DNA of 13,263 bases from Bacillota bacterium (GCA_029779375.1 JAKPAR010000063.1:1-13263), one strand, 5' to 3'. Numbered from the stretch's first letter, positions 1-6,281 are shown. Notes: generated by a model from the sequence alone, not told the origin. Program-made: numbers and translations.

Positions 1-3
1 ATT

Positions 4-753
4 ATGAATGAAAATCCAATATTGGCAACAGTTAATGGCAAGGAAATAACACAAAAGGATGTATATGTTTTTTTAAATGAACTAGGACCACAAGTGGCTA
101 TGCAATTTCAATCACCAGATGGTATGAAAAGAGTAGTAGATGAGTTGATAAATCAGGAATTGCTTTATTTTGATGCTATTGAAAATGGCTTTGACGAAGA
201 AGAAACTTATAAACTAGCTTTAGAAAAAGTTAAAGAAAATGTTTTAAAACAATATGCTTTCAATAAGATAATATCAGGTATTTTTGTGACAGAAGAAGAA
301 ATAAATGAGTATTACAATGAGCATAAAATGAATTTTCAAACTCCAGAATCAGTTAGAGCAAGTCACATATTAGTAAAAGAAGAAGATGAGGCAAAGAAAA
401 TACAAAAAGAAATAAATGAAGGTTTATCTTTTGAAGAAGCAGCTAAAAAATATTCTACTTGTCCTTCAAAAGAAAATGGTGGGGATTTGGGAGAGTTCAC
501 TAAAGGCCAAATGGTGAAAGAATTTGAAGATGCTGCTTTTAGCATTGAAGAAGGAAAATTAAGTGAACCTGTAAAAACTCAATTTGGATATCATTTAATT
601 AAGGTACAATATAAGAAAGAAGCTGAGATGAGATCCTTAGAAGAAGTCAAAAATCAGATAAATGAACAGATGATTATGCTAAAACAGCAAGAAAAGTATT
701 TAGATAAAACTCAGGAATTGAGAAGTAAATACGAAGTAAAAATGAATATATAA
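4..753 (+). CDS. Parvulin-type peptidyl-prolyl cis-trans isomerase (cytosolic)
   Basis: A 249-residue PPIase of the rotamase/parvulin family, which speeds cis-trans isomerisation of proline peptide bonds and assists folding. The N-terminal ~110 residues are a helical SurA/PrsA-like chaperone region (it opens with ILATVNGKEIT, typical of this group). The parvulin domain spans about residues 117-201, with the family motifs RASHILV (H121), YSTCPSK, GGDLGEF, GQMV and QFGYHLIK (H197). There is no signal peptide and no lipobox, so unlike exported PrsA this one should stay in the cytosol, as in the short clostridial homologues. The ATG lies only three bases from the window edge, so its RBS is not visible. 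The protein start nevertheless matches the usual start of the family. It is followed directly by a strong terminator and is not co-transcribed with the next gene. Confidence 0.9.
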   Translation: MNENPILATVNGKEITQKDVYVFLNELGPQVAMQFQSPDGMKRVVDELINQELLYFDAIENGFDEEETYKLALEKVKENVLKQYAFNKIISGIFVTEEEINEYYNEHKMNFQTPESVRASHILVKEEDEAKKIQKEINEGLSFEEAAKKYSTCPSKENGGDLGEFTKGQMVKEFEDAAFSIEEGKLSEPVKTQFGYHLIKVQYKKEAEMRSLEEVKNQINEQMIMLKQQEKYLDKTQELRSKYEVKMNI

Positions 754-824
754 GATTAAAGCTCCCTTAAACAATATCTTAAATGTATTGTCTAAAGGAG
801 CTTTAATCTTATATTGTTTTTTTT
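748..824 (+). terminator. Intrinsic terminator after the PPIase gene
   Basis: An unusually long hairpin begins inside the last codons of the PPIase gene. AAGATTAAAGCTCC (752-765) pairs perfectly with GGAGCTTTAATCTT (797-810). The stem extends outward by four more A-T pairs (748-751 with 811-814) and inward through TTA/TAA and ACAATA (771-776) with TATTGT (786-791), leaving a loop at 777-785. A run of eight T follows at 817-824. The stem and U-run support Rho-independent termination. Confidence 0.88.
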
Positions 825-825
825 A

Positions 826-834
826 TGTTATAAT
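826..834 (+). promoter_or_regulatory. Extended -10 promoter for rubrerythrin
   Basis: TGTTATAAT is a perfect extended -10 element (TG-N-TATAAT, hexamer at 829-834). No convincing -35 lies 17 bp upstream, because that stretch is the end of the preceding terminator. Extended -10 promoters tolerate this. Transcription would start near 841, giving a 5' UTR of about 68 nt. Confidence 0.6.
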
Positions 835-850
835 TAAAAATAACTGGGTA

Positions 851-878
851 AATACTAAAATAGTTATATTTTAATATT
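851..878 (+). promoter_or_regulatory. AT-rich inverted repeat in the rubrerythrin 5' UTR, candidate operator
   Basis: AATACTAAAAT (851-861) and ATTTTAATATT (868-878) are complementary at 10 of 11 positions, with one further A-T pair inside (862-867). The centre lies about 24 nt downstream of the predicted transcription start, where a bound repressor would block transcription. Peroxide regulators of the PerR/Fur family use AT-rich palindromes and often control rubrerythrin. The sequence is not a clean PerR box (TTATAAT-N-ATTATAA), so the regulator is a guess. A weak RNA hairpin is the alternative. Confidence 0.35.
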
Positions 879-908
879 AAAAAATATATTGTTTAAGGAG
901 GAGTTTTT

Positions 909-1493
909 TTGAAATCACTAAAAGGAACTAAGACAGCTGAAAACTTAATGAAGGCATTTGCTGGAGAATCTCAAGCAAGAACAAGATATACATACTATGC
1001 ATCTCAAGCAAGAAAAGAAGGTTATGTTCAAATTTCAAATATTTTCACAGAAACAGCAGAAAATGAAAAAGAGCATGCAAAGAGGTTCTTTAAATTTTTA
1101 AATGAGAGTCTAAAAGGAGAAATGGTAGAAATAAATGCAGACTATCCAGTTGGTCTAGGGGAAACAAAAGAAAATCTTCTATATGCGGCAAATGGAGAAA
1201 AAGAAGAATGGGAAGACTTATATCCAAATTTTGCTAAAGTTGCTGAAGAAGAAGGATTTCCTGAAATAGCATTTGTATTTAGAGAAATAGCAGAAGTAGA
1301 GGAACGTCATGAAAGAAGATATAGAAAACTATTAGAGAATATTGAAAACAATAAAGTATTTGAAAAGGATGAAGTTGTGGAATGGAAATGCAACAATTGT
1401 GGATATATTCACAGAGGCAAGAGTGCACCTACAACTTGTCCAGCTTGTGCTCATCCAATGGGTTATTTCGAAGTATTTGTTGAGACATATTAA
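909..1493 (+). CDS. rbr: Rubrerythrin
   Basis: A 194-residue rubrerythrin, a cytosolic non-haem iron peroxidase that reduces hydrogen peroxide in anaerobes using electrons from rubredoxin/NAD(P)H systems. The N-terminal ferritin-like four-helix domain (about 1-145) carries the diiron ligand pattern: E20, E53-x-x-H56, the GEKEEW segment around E97/E100, and E131-x-x-H134 in [10 protein letters not shown]. The C-terminal rubredoxin-like domain has C161-x-x-C164 and C177-x-x-C180 for one iron. The length is normal for the family. The start is TTG at 909, preceded five bases upstream by the strong Shine-Dalgarno AAGGAGGAG (895-903). The product begins [13 protein letters not shown], a standard rubrerythrin N-terminus, so this start is secure despite the rare codon. 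It is monocistronic, with its own promoter and a hairpin at its end. Confidence 0.96.
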   Translation: MKSLKGTKTAENLMKAFAGESQARTRYTYYASQARKEGYVQISNIFTETAENEKEHAKRFFKFLNESLKGEMVEINADYPVGLGETKENLLYAANGEKEEWEDLYPNFAKVAEEEGFPEIAFVFREIAEVEERHERRYRKLLENIENNKVFEKDEVVEWKCNNCGYIHRGKSAPTTCPACAHPMGYFEVFVETY

Positions 1494-1495
1494 AC

Positions 1496-1523
1496 TAAAG
1501 GGCCTTTAATTAAAGGCCCTTTA
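1496..1523. terminator. Shared hairpin between convergent rubrerythrin and DUF441 genes
   Basis: TAAAGGGCCTTTA (1496-1508) and TAAAGGCCCTTTA (1511-1523) form a perfect 13-bp stem with a two-base gap. It begins three bases after the rubrerythrin stop. The minus-strand gene's stop codon (1510-1512) lies at its centre. The flanking T-runs are short in both directions, so it is probably a bidirectional terminator of moderate strength. Confidence 0.7.
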
Positions 1524-1959
1524 ACAATTTTAGTATCAAATATGCAATTCCAGAGCCCGTCAACATTCCTACTGGAGTCCCTCCAAAAAAAGTCACTCCT
1601 ACTATAGAGCCGAAAATGGCCCCCGATAGTGCTTTAGTATTTCCATTTAGGTATTTAGCACCCTTTGATGCTATTATGACTATAAATAGTCCACTTAAAA
1701 AAGATACTACCCATTCTAAATTTAAAAATTCTTTAGGACTCAATATAGATATTTCATTTTGATTTTCTATCAATGGTATGAGCATCCATATCATTAAAAA
1801 AACAAGTCCAATATCTAAAAAATTGTTTTTTACAAATTTTACTACATTTTCATTAGATATAAATGACAGTACAAGTACTGCTATTCCTGCATATACCATT
1901 GATTTATTTTTTGCAAATATTGAAAGTATGATTATAAATAATAGAAAAATTCTATTCAT
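1510..1959 (-). CDS. DUF441 / UPF0756 family membrane protein
   Basis: A 149-residue integral membrane protein of the DUF441 (UPF0756) family, to which Bacillus YtwI belongs; its function is unknown. Four hydrophobic segments are visible: about 2-16 with the family's IFAKNKS turn, 20-35, 47-65, and a C-terminal block from about 85 to 147. The C-terminal block carries the conserved pattern GAIFGSIVGVTFFGGTPVG followed by GSGIAYLILKLL. The length is typical. The ATG at 1959 is preceded on the minus strand by GGAG (1970-1967), eight bases upstream. It is transcribed away from the MATE gene and converges on rubrerythrin. Nothing here links it to the metal operon further right. Confidence 0.82.
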   Translation of the reverse strand: MNRIFLLFIIILSIFAKNKSMVYAGIAVLVLSFISNENVVKFVKNNFLDIGLVFLMIWMLIPLIENQNEISILSPKEFLNLEWVVSFLSGLFIVIIASKGAKYLNGNTKALSGAIFGSIVGVTFFGGTPVGMLTGSGIAYLILKLLKGL

Positions 1960-2106
1960 AAAAAATCTCCAATCTCATGAAATACTATATGTATATGAAA
2001 ATAAAAAAAATATATTCCTTCGTGTCTCTAAGAACTTTATTTTTTTTATATAAGTGCTATAATATATATTACGGGTCTCTAAATATATTAGGATGGGAGT
2101 GTCTAA
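1960..2106. promoter_or_regulatory. Divergent intergenic region (DUF441 / MATE) with plus-strand extended -10 promoter
   Basis: For the plus strand, TGCTATAAT (hexamer 2058-2063) is a clear extended -10 element about 44 bases before the MATE ATG, with no good -35. On the minus strand TATAGT (1989-1984) is a possible -10 for the DUF441 gene, but it lacks a recognisable -35 and is weakly supported. The octamer GTCTCTAA occurs at 2024-2031 and again at 2075-2082, on either side of the plus-strand -10. A related GTGTCTAA at 2099-2106 abuts the start codon. Confidence 0.5.
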
Positions 2107-3480
2107 ATGAAGGAAGCTGAAAGAAAGGATCTCATATTAAATGGGAACATATACAAAACAATTATCACATTATCTTTACCTATTATGATAAACAATTTAA
2201 TACAGACTCTATACAATTTAGTGGATGGAATTTGGGTTGGCAAACTTGGCTCTGTTCAATTTGCAGCTACAGCTTTTGTTTGGCCAGTAAACTTTTTATT
2301 TATATCTTTGGGTATTGGCCTTTCGGTAGCTGGTACCGCTATTTTGTCACAATTGATTGGAGCTTCAAAATATGAAGAAGCAAATAAATATGCAAGTCAA
2401 TTAATAGTCATATCTATGATATGTTCTGTTGGTTTTGCTATTCTTGGGTATTTTATTACACCGTTATTTGTGAAATTCATGGGGGGAACTGGAGATTTAG
2501 CTAAATATAGCAATATATATTTGAAACTTACTTTTTTAGATATGCCTTTTATGTTTATGTTTTTCAATTTTAATTCTATCATGAATGCTCAAGGAAATAC
2601 TATTACACCAACAATACTTAGTGCTATTTCTGGTATTTTAAATGCAGTATTAGATCCCATATTTATATTTACATTTGATATGGGAATTGCGGGAGCAGCT
2701 ATAGCTACAATTTTGTCAAAAGCTCTGCTTTCATTTGTCATAGTTTATAAGCTCGTTAAATCATCTACTATGGTTAAACCTAGCTTTAAAAATTTTAAGT
2801 TTGACAAAGAAATTATAAAAAAGATTGTAAATGTTGCATTGCCTTCATCTGTTGGACAATCGGGTTCAGCTTTAGGATTTATAGTTTTAAATAGTTTCAT
2901 TGCATCTTATGGTACTGCAACTATGGCAGCCTTTGGCATGGTCAACAGGATTACATCCCTCATAATGCAACCTGCTATGGGAATAGGGGCAGCTCTTACA
3001 ACTATTGTTGGTCAAAATATTGGAGCAGATCAAATAGAGAGAGTAAAGGAAGCATTTTCAAAATCCATCATACTTACGATTTTGTTTTCAATAATAGGAT
3101 GTGTGCTTATGCTGTGGAAGGATGAAGAAATAATTAATTTTTTTATTCAAGCGAGAGATGATAAAGAAGTTATTGTTCAAGGTATTACTTATTTAAAATA
3201 TATTTCTTTTTCTATGCCACTTATGGGGGTTTTTAGTGTATTGCAGGGAATATTTCAAGGCTCTGGGCACACAAAGTATTCTATGGCCATGGAGATTGGT
3301 CGCCTATGGTTTGTGAGACTTCCTATGATACTTATATTTAAAAAATTTACCAATATAGGTTCTACTGGCATATGGTTTTCCATGAGCTTTAGCAATTTAG
3401 TCATATGCATATATGGATATATAATTTATAGAACAAAAGATTGGCAAAAGAAAGTAGTTAAGACAGAAGGATGTGCTTGA
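2107..3480 (+). CDS. MATE family efflux transporter
   Basis: A 457-residue multidrug and toxic compound extrusion (MATE) family protein, expected to span the membrane 12 times and export cationic or other small molecules using a Na+ or H+ gradient. The N-terminus has the family pattern LSLPIMINNLIQTLYNLVDGIWVGKLG, with the conserved aspartate D40 in the first segment. The sequence NAVLDPIFIF near residue 180 is another signature. The second half repeats the fold, with VALPSSVGQSGSALGFIVLN starting the second six-helix bundle near residue 244. The length is normal for the family. The ATG at 2107 follows GGGAG (2094-2098). No substrate can be read from sequence. No clear terminator follows it, so read-through would run into the leader terminator at 3590-3638. 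Confidence 0.92.
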   Translation: MKEAERKDLILNGNIYKTIITLSLPIMINNLIQTLYNLVDGIWVGKLGSVQFAATAFVWPVNFLFISLGIGLSVAGTAILSQLIGASKYEEANKYASQLIVISMICSVGFAILGYFITPLFVKFMGGTGDLAKYSNIYLKLTFLDMPFMFMFFNFNSIMNAQGNTITPTILSAISGILNAVLDPIFIFTFDMGIAGAAIATILSKALLSFVIVYKLVKSSTMVKPSFKNFKFDKEIIKKIVNVALPSSVGQSGSALGFIVLNSFIASYGTATMAAFGMVNRITSLIMQPAMGIGAALTTIVGQNIGADQIERVKEAFSKSIILTILFSIIGCVLMLWKDEEIINFFIQARDDKEVIVQGITYLKYISFSMPLMGVFSVLQGIFQGSGHTKYSMAMEIGRLWFVRLPMILIFKKFTNIGSTGIWFSMSFSNLVICIYGYIIYRTKDWQKKVVKTEGCA

Positions 3481-3499
3481 AATTTTTAAAGAATTCATT

Positions 3500-3528
3500 T
3501 TGACATTTTCACCAAAACATGATAATAT
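3500..3528 (+). promoter_or_regulatory. Strong sigma-A type promoter of the lar/nickel operon
   Basis: A perfect TTGACA -35 (3500-3505) is separated by 17 bases from TAATAT (3523-3528). TG at 3520-3521 gives an extended -10 as well. The predicted transcription start is near 3535. This is the best promoter in the window. It faces a leader that ends in a terminator, which suggests that control is exerted after initiation. Confidence 0.8.
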
Positions 3529-3534
3529 CTATGA

Positions 3535-3638
3535 AGGAAATGAAGCCACGAAGGCTTTGGTTTTAGGTGTTTATTTATTGTGGAAATAACCCATGAAGGG
3601 ATGCTGTAAGAAACAGCTCTATTCATGGGCTTTTTTTT
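3535..3638 (+). promoter_or_regulatory. Structured leader RNA with attenuator; candidate riboswitch of unassigned class
   Basis: From the predicted start the leader can fold into hairpin P1, AAGCC (3543-3547) with GGCTT (3553-3557) and loop ACGAA. A second hairpin follows, TTATTT (3571-3576) with AAATAA (3584-3589) and loop ATTGTGG. Then comes the terminator. The second hairpin can extend by pairing GG (3566-3567) and G3569 with C3590-C3592. Those C residues are also the base of the terminator's 5' arm, so the two folds exclude one another as antiterminator and terminator would. Loop bases ACGA (3548-3551) and TTGT (3578-3581) could form a four-pair loop-loop contact. I do not recognise NiCo, cobalamin, Moco, fluoride, T-box or other known consensus elements here. 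The sensed ligand is unknown; nickel or the NPN cofactor is inferred from the downstream genes. Confidence 0.5.
3590..3638 (+). terminator. Intrinsic terminator (attenuator) ahead of the fmdE-like gene
   Basis: CCCATGAA (3590-3597) pairs with TTCATGGG (3622-3629). An internal loop follows, then an apical stem GCTGT (3603-3607) with ACAGC (3613-3617) around loop AAGAA. C3630 and eight T (3631-3638) come directly after. It sits between the promoter and the first gene of the operon, only 20 bases before that gene's ATG. It therefore acts as a conditional leader terminator rather than as the end of the MATE gene. Confidence 0.85.
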
Positions 3639-3657
3639 GGATGAAAGGAGTGGGGAA

Positions 3658-4182
3658 ATGGATAGATTGTTGTGGCAAAAAGCAGTAGAATTCCATGGTC
3701 ATGAGTGTCCAGGACTTGCTATTGGCTATAAAGCTTGTGAGGCGGCTATGGAAAAAATGGGTTTTACATTTTCAAAAGATGAAGAAATTGTATGCGTTAC
3801 TGAAAATGATGCCGGTGGAGTAGATGCAGTCCCAGTAATTACAGGTTGTACTTTTGGAAAAGGAAATCTCATCTATAGACCTACAGGTAAGATGGCCGTT
3901 AGTTTTTTCAATCGTTCCAATGGGGAAAAAATTCGTATGATTCTTAAGCCATTTAAAGGAGAAATGGATCGTAAGGAAAGACAAGAGTATATACTAAATG
4001 CAAAAGTTGATGAGATTTTTAATTTCAGTAAGCCAAAATTTGATTTGCCAGAAAAGGCAAGATTGTTTGCAACAGTTGTTTGTGAAAATTGTGGGGAAAG
4101 TGCCCCAGAACATAAAATCAGAATTAATGATGGGAAAAAAGTATGTCTTGATTGTTTTCAAGAATACACTAGAGGTTGGTAG
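3658..4182 (+). CDS. FmdE-family metal-binding protein with C-terminal zinc ribbon
   Basis: A 174-residue protein of the FmdE family, named after formylmethanofuran dehydrogenase subunit E. Bacterial members are not part of that enzyme, and their role is not settled. Near the N-terminus is HGHECPG (H13, H15, C17), followed by AIGYKACEAAM. The core DAVPVITGCTFGKGNLIYR carries C64 and is strongly conserved in the family. Residues 142-166 form a CxxC...CxxC zinc ribbon (C142, C145, C163, C166). The ATG at 3658 is chosen because AAGGAG (3645-3650) lies seven bases upstream. An in-frame ATG at 3625 lies inside the terminator stem and has no RBS. It is the first gene of the NPN/nickel operon, 18 bases before larE. 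Its position suggests a metal-handling or sensing accessory for NPN synthesis, which is inference. Confidence 0.85.
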   Translation: MDRLLWQKAVEFHGHECPGLAIGYKACEAAMEKMGFTFSKDEEIVCVTENDAGGVDAVPVITGCTFGKGNLIYRPTGKMAVSFFNRSNGEKIRMILKPFKGEMDRKERQEYILNAKVDEIFNFSKPKFDLPEKARLFATVVCENCGESAPEHKIRINDGKKVCLDCFQEYTRGW

Positions 4183-4200
4183 TTAGATAGGAGAATTTAT

Positions 4201-5004
4201 ATGGAAGATAAATATATGATTTTGCAAAAGGAAATATCAAAACTTGTAGAAGAAGGGGCTTGTGTTGCTTTTTCTGGAGGAGTAGACAGTAGCTTGATTT
4301 TAAAGATGGCCTGCGATGCTAGTGAGAAGTACAACAAAAAAATATATGCAGTAACTTTTAATACAAGATTGCATCCTATGGAAGATATAAATATTTCAAG
4401 GGAAGTAGCAAAATCTATGGGGGCAATCCATAAAATAATTGATATTGATGAATTTGAAAATGAAAAAATTCTTACAAATCCTATTGATAGATGCTATCAA
4501 TGTAAAAAATATTTGTTTGAGAAACTATTAGAATTTGCAGAGAAAAATGATATTAAATATATTCTCGATGGAACTAATGCAGATGATTTAAAGGAATATA
4601 GGCCAGGTATTAAAGCTCTAAAAGAATTAGGTATAATAAGCCCATTGGCAAAGCTTGATATAACTAAAAAAGAAGTTAGACAAATGGCTAAAGATTTAAA
4701 TGTTTCTGTAGCCACAAGGCCATCAGCACCTTGTCTAGCTACAAGATTGCCTTACAATACGAATATTAGTTTTGAACTTTTAAATAAAATTGAAAAAGCT
4801 GAAGCTTATATAAAGAAATTAGGTTTTGTAGTTGTGAGAGTTAGAGTACATGGAGATATAGTTAGAATTGAAATAGAAAAAGAGGAGTTTTTGAGATTTT
4901 TAGATAAAAAAGATTTAATAATTAACTATTTAAAAGATTTAGGTTTTGTTTATATAACTTTGGATTTAGAGGGATTTCGTTCTGGAAGCATGGATATCCA
5001 ATGA
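4201..5004 (+). CDS. larE: LarE, ATP-dependent sacrificial or catalytic sulfur transferase for NPN cofactor
   Basis: A 267-residue PP-loop pyrophosphatase-family enzyme. LarE adenylates the carboxylates of pyridinium-3,5-biscarboxylic acid mononucleotide and converts them to thiocarboxylates, making the nickel-binding sulfurs of the NPN cofactor. The PP-loop SGGVDSS is at 25-31. LDGTNADDLKEYRPG (about 122-136) and RPSAPCLATRLPY (173-185) are LarE signatures. C178 corresponds to the sulfur-donor cysteine of the Lactobacillus plantarum enzyme (C176). In addition there is C98-x-x-C101. Three cysteines of this kind ligate a [4Fe-4S] cluster in the Thermotoga-type LarE, which supplies sulfur without destroying itself. 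The start at 4201 has AGGAG seven bases upstream (4189-4193). It is co-transcribed with the FmdE-like gene. Confidence 0.93.
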   Translation: MEDKYMILQKEISKLVEEGACVAFSGGVDSSLILKMACDASEKYNKKIYAVTFNTRLHPMEDINISREVAKSMGAIHKIIDIDEFENEKILTNPIDRCYQCKKYLFEKLLEFAEKNDIKYILDGTNADDLKEYRPGIKALKELGIISPLAKLDITKKEVRQMAKDLNVSVATRPSAPCLATRLPYNTNISFELLNKIEKAEAYIKKLGFVVVRVRVHGDIVRIEIEKEEFLRFLDKKDLIINYLKDLGFVYITLDLEGFRSGSMDIQ

Positions 5005-5018
5005 TTAGTAGAATTCAT

Positions 5019-5046
5019 TTGCTTTTGTATGTATATATGCTGTAAT
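5019..5046 (+). promoter_or_regulatory. Possible internal promoter upstream of the DUF3842 gene
   Basis: The 77-base gap after larE is the largest inside the operon. It contains TGCTGTAAT, an extended -10 with one mismatch (hexamer 5041-5046), and TTGCTT (5019-5024), a poor -35 at 16-bp spacing. This may give secondary, attenuator-independent transcription of the downstream genes. No hairpin terminator is seen in the gap. Confidence 0.35.
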
Positions 5047-5081
5047 ATTATATAAAAGAATGTGAATCTAGGAGGTATACT

Positions 5082-5513
5082 ATGGATAAGATAACAACTG
5101 TTGCTGTAGTAGATGGTCAAGGTGGCGGAATTGGAAGTATAATCATTGAAAAACTAAAGTCTAAAGTACCCAATATAAAAATTTTGGCCTTAGGAACTAA
5201 TGCAAATGCTACTAAAAGTATGCTAAAAGCTGGAGCTAATGAAGGGGCAACAGGTGAAAATGCCATTGTCTATAATGCAAAAGAGGTAGATATAATCATG
5301 GGAGTTGTGGCAATACTTATGCCAAATTCCATGATGGGAGAGTTATCGCCCAAAATGGCCGAAGCTATTGGAGGAAGTCATGCAATGAAAATCTTAATAC
5401 CATTATCTAAATGCAATATTAAAATAGCAATTCCTGGAGAATATAATATACAGCAATGTATAGATTCTAGTGTAGAGTTAGTGAAAGATTATATAAGCAA
5501 ATTAGAACAATAA
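5082..5513 (+). CDS. DUF3842 family protein, function unknown
   Basis: A 143-residue soluble protein that I assign to DUF3842. The N-terminus TVAVVDGQGGGIGSIIIEKL (about 6-25) looks like a Rossmann-type nucleotide-binding loop: a beta strand, a glycine-rich turn GQGGGIG, then a helix. A second strand, IKILALGTNANAT, ends in a position typical for ribose recognition. The C-terminal half has IIMGVVAILMPNSMMGELSPKMAEAI and IPGEYNIQQCIDSS, which I cannot tie to a catalytic function. No membrane segment or signal peptide is present. The ATG follows AGGAGG (5070-5075). It lies between larE and larB, 15 bases before larB. A role in handling a nucleotide intermediate such as NaAD or its products is plausible but purely contextual. 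Confidence 0.8.
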   Translation: MDKITTVAVVDGQGGGIGSIIIEKLKSKVPNIKILALGTNANATKSMLKAGANEGATGENAIVYNAKEVDIIMGVVAILMPNSMMGELSPKMAEAIGGSHAMKILIPLSKCNIKIAIPGEYNIQQCIDSSVELVKDYISKLEQ

Positions 5514-5528
5514 AGTGAGGAATATAAA

Positions 5529-6281
5529 ATGGATGTTCATGAAATATTAAATAAAATAAAAAATAATGAAATGTCTATATCAGAGGGAGAAGAAATACTA
5601 AAAAAGCTTCCTTATGAGGACTTGGGTTTTGCTAAATTAGATCATCATAGGAGCTTACGTTCAGGATTTGGAGAAGTCATATACTGTAGTGGGAAATCAG
5701 ATGAACATTTGATAAAAATTTTTCAAAACTTTAATGAAAGAGATTTTAATGTATTAGGTACTAGAGCTTCAAAAGAGCAGTTTTTAAAAGTCAAAGAAGT
5801 AATTCCTGAAGCAGAGTATGATGAATTGTCGAGAATTATTAAAATAGTGAAAAAAAGCATAGATAAAATTGGATGTATTGCTGTGTGTACAGGAGGGACA
5901 TCAGATATTCCAGTGGCAGAGGAGGCAGCTCAAACTGCCGAGTTTTTTGGTAGCAATGTACTTAGAATATATGATGTTGGCGTAGCTGGAATACATAGAC
6001 TATTGTCTAAAATGGATGAAATTCGAAAAGCTAATTGTGTTGTAGCAGTAGCTGGAATGGAAGGGGCATTGCCAGGGGTTATTGCAGGAATGATTGACAA
6101 ACCAGTAATTGCCGTACCAACTTCTGTTGGATATGGTGCCAATTTTCAAGGACTATCCTCATTGTTAACGATGCTTAACTCATGTGCAGAAGGAATTTCA
6201 GTAGTAAATATTGACAATGGATTTGGTGCTGGTTATATAAGTACACAAATTAATAGATTGGCGGTGCAAGGAAATGTATAA
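5529..6281 (+). CDS. larB: LarB, nicotinic acid adenine dinucleotide carboxylase/hydrolase
   Basis: A 250-residue enzyme that catalyses the first NPN step: carboxylation of the pyridinium ring of NaAD at C5 and cleavage of the phosphoanhydride, giving P2CMN and AMP. The N-terminal region carries LDHHRSLRSGFGEVIYCSGKS (37-57). The C-terminal half is a PurE-like (AIR carboxylase) domain, with CTGGTSDIPVAEEA (120-133), DVGVAGIHRL (149-158), AGMEGALPGVIAG (175-187) and TSVGYGANFQGLSSLL (198-213). E178 and C219 fall where the L. plantarum enzyme has its catalytic glutamate and the cysteine that attacks the pyridinium ring (E180 and C221, the same offset of two). The length matches the family. The RBS is GTGAGG (5515-5520). 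Its last eight bases overlap larC, indicating translational coupling. Confidence 0.95.
   Translation: MDVHEILNKIKNNEMSISEGEEILKKLPYEDLGFAKLDHHRSLRSGFGEVIYCSGKSDEHLIKIFQNFNERDFNVLGTRASKEQFLKVKEVIPEAEYDELSRIIKIVKKSIDKIGCIAVCTGGTSDIPVAEEAAQTAEFFGSNVLRIYDVGVAGIHRLLSKMDEIRKANCVVAVAGMEGALPGVIAGMIDKPVIAVPTSVGYGANFQGLSSLLTMLNSCAEGISVVNIDNGFGAGYISTQINRLAVQGNV

Noticed and set aside
1778..2053. 91-codon plus-strand open frame opposite the DUF441 gene
   Set aside because: It is antisense to a recognisable membrane protein family with its own RBS, and its product has low-complexity composition without family features.
3531..3566. Short leader ORF encoding MKEMKPRRLWF, a possible attenuation leader peptide
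   Set aside because: Its first ATG lies at or before the predicted transcription start, there is no properly spaced Shine-Dalgarno sequence, and the residues show no run matching the operon's function.
3535..3638. NiCo (czcD) riboswitch identity for the leader
   Set aside because: The gene context made this the first guess, but only two small hairpins precede the terminator and I see neither the four-way junction nor the conserved G-rich internal loops of that class.
3625..3657. In-frame upstream ATG that would extend the FmdE-family protein by 11 residues
   Set aside because: This ATG lies within the 3' arm of the terminator stem and has no RBS, while ATG 3658 has AAGGAG at ideal spacing and gives the normal family N-terminus.
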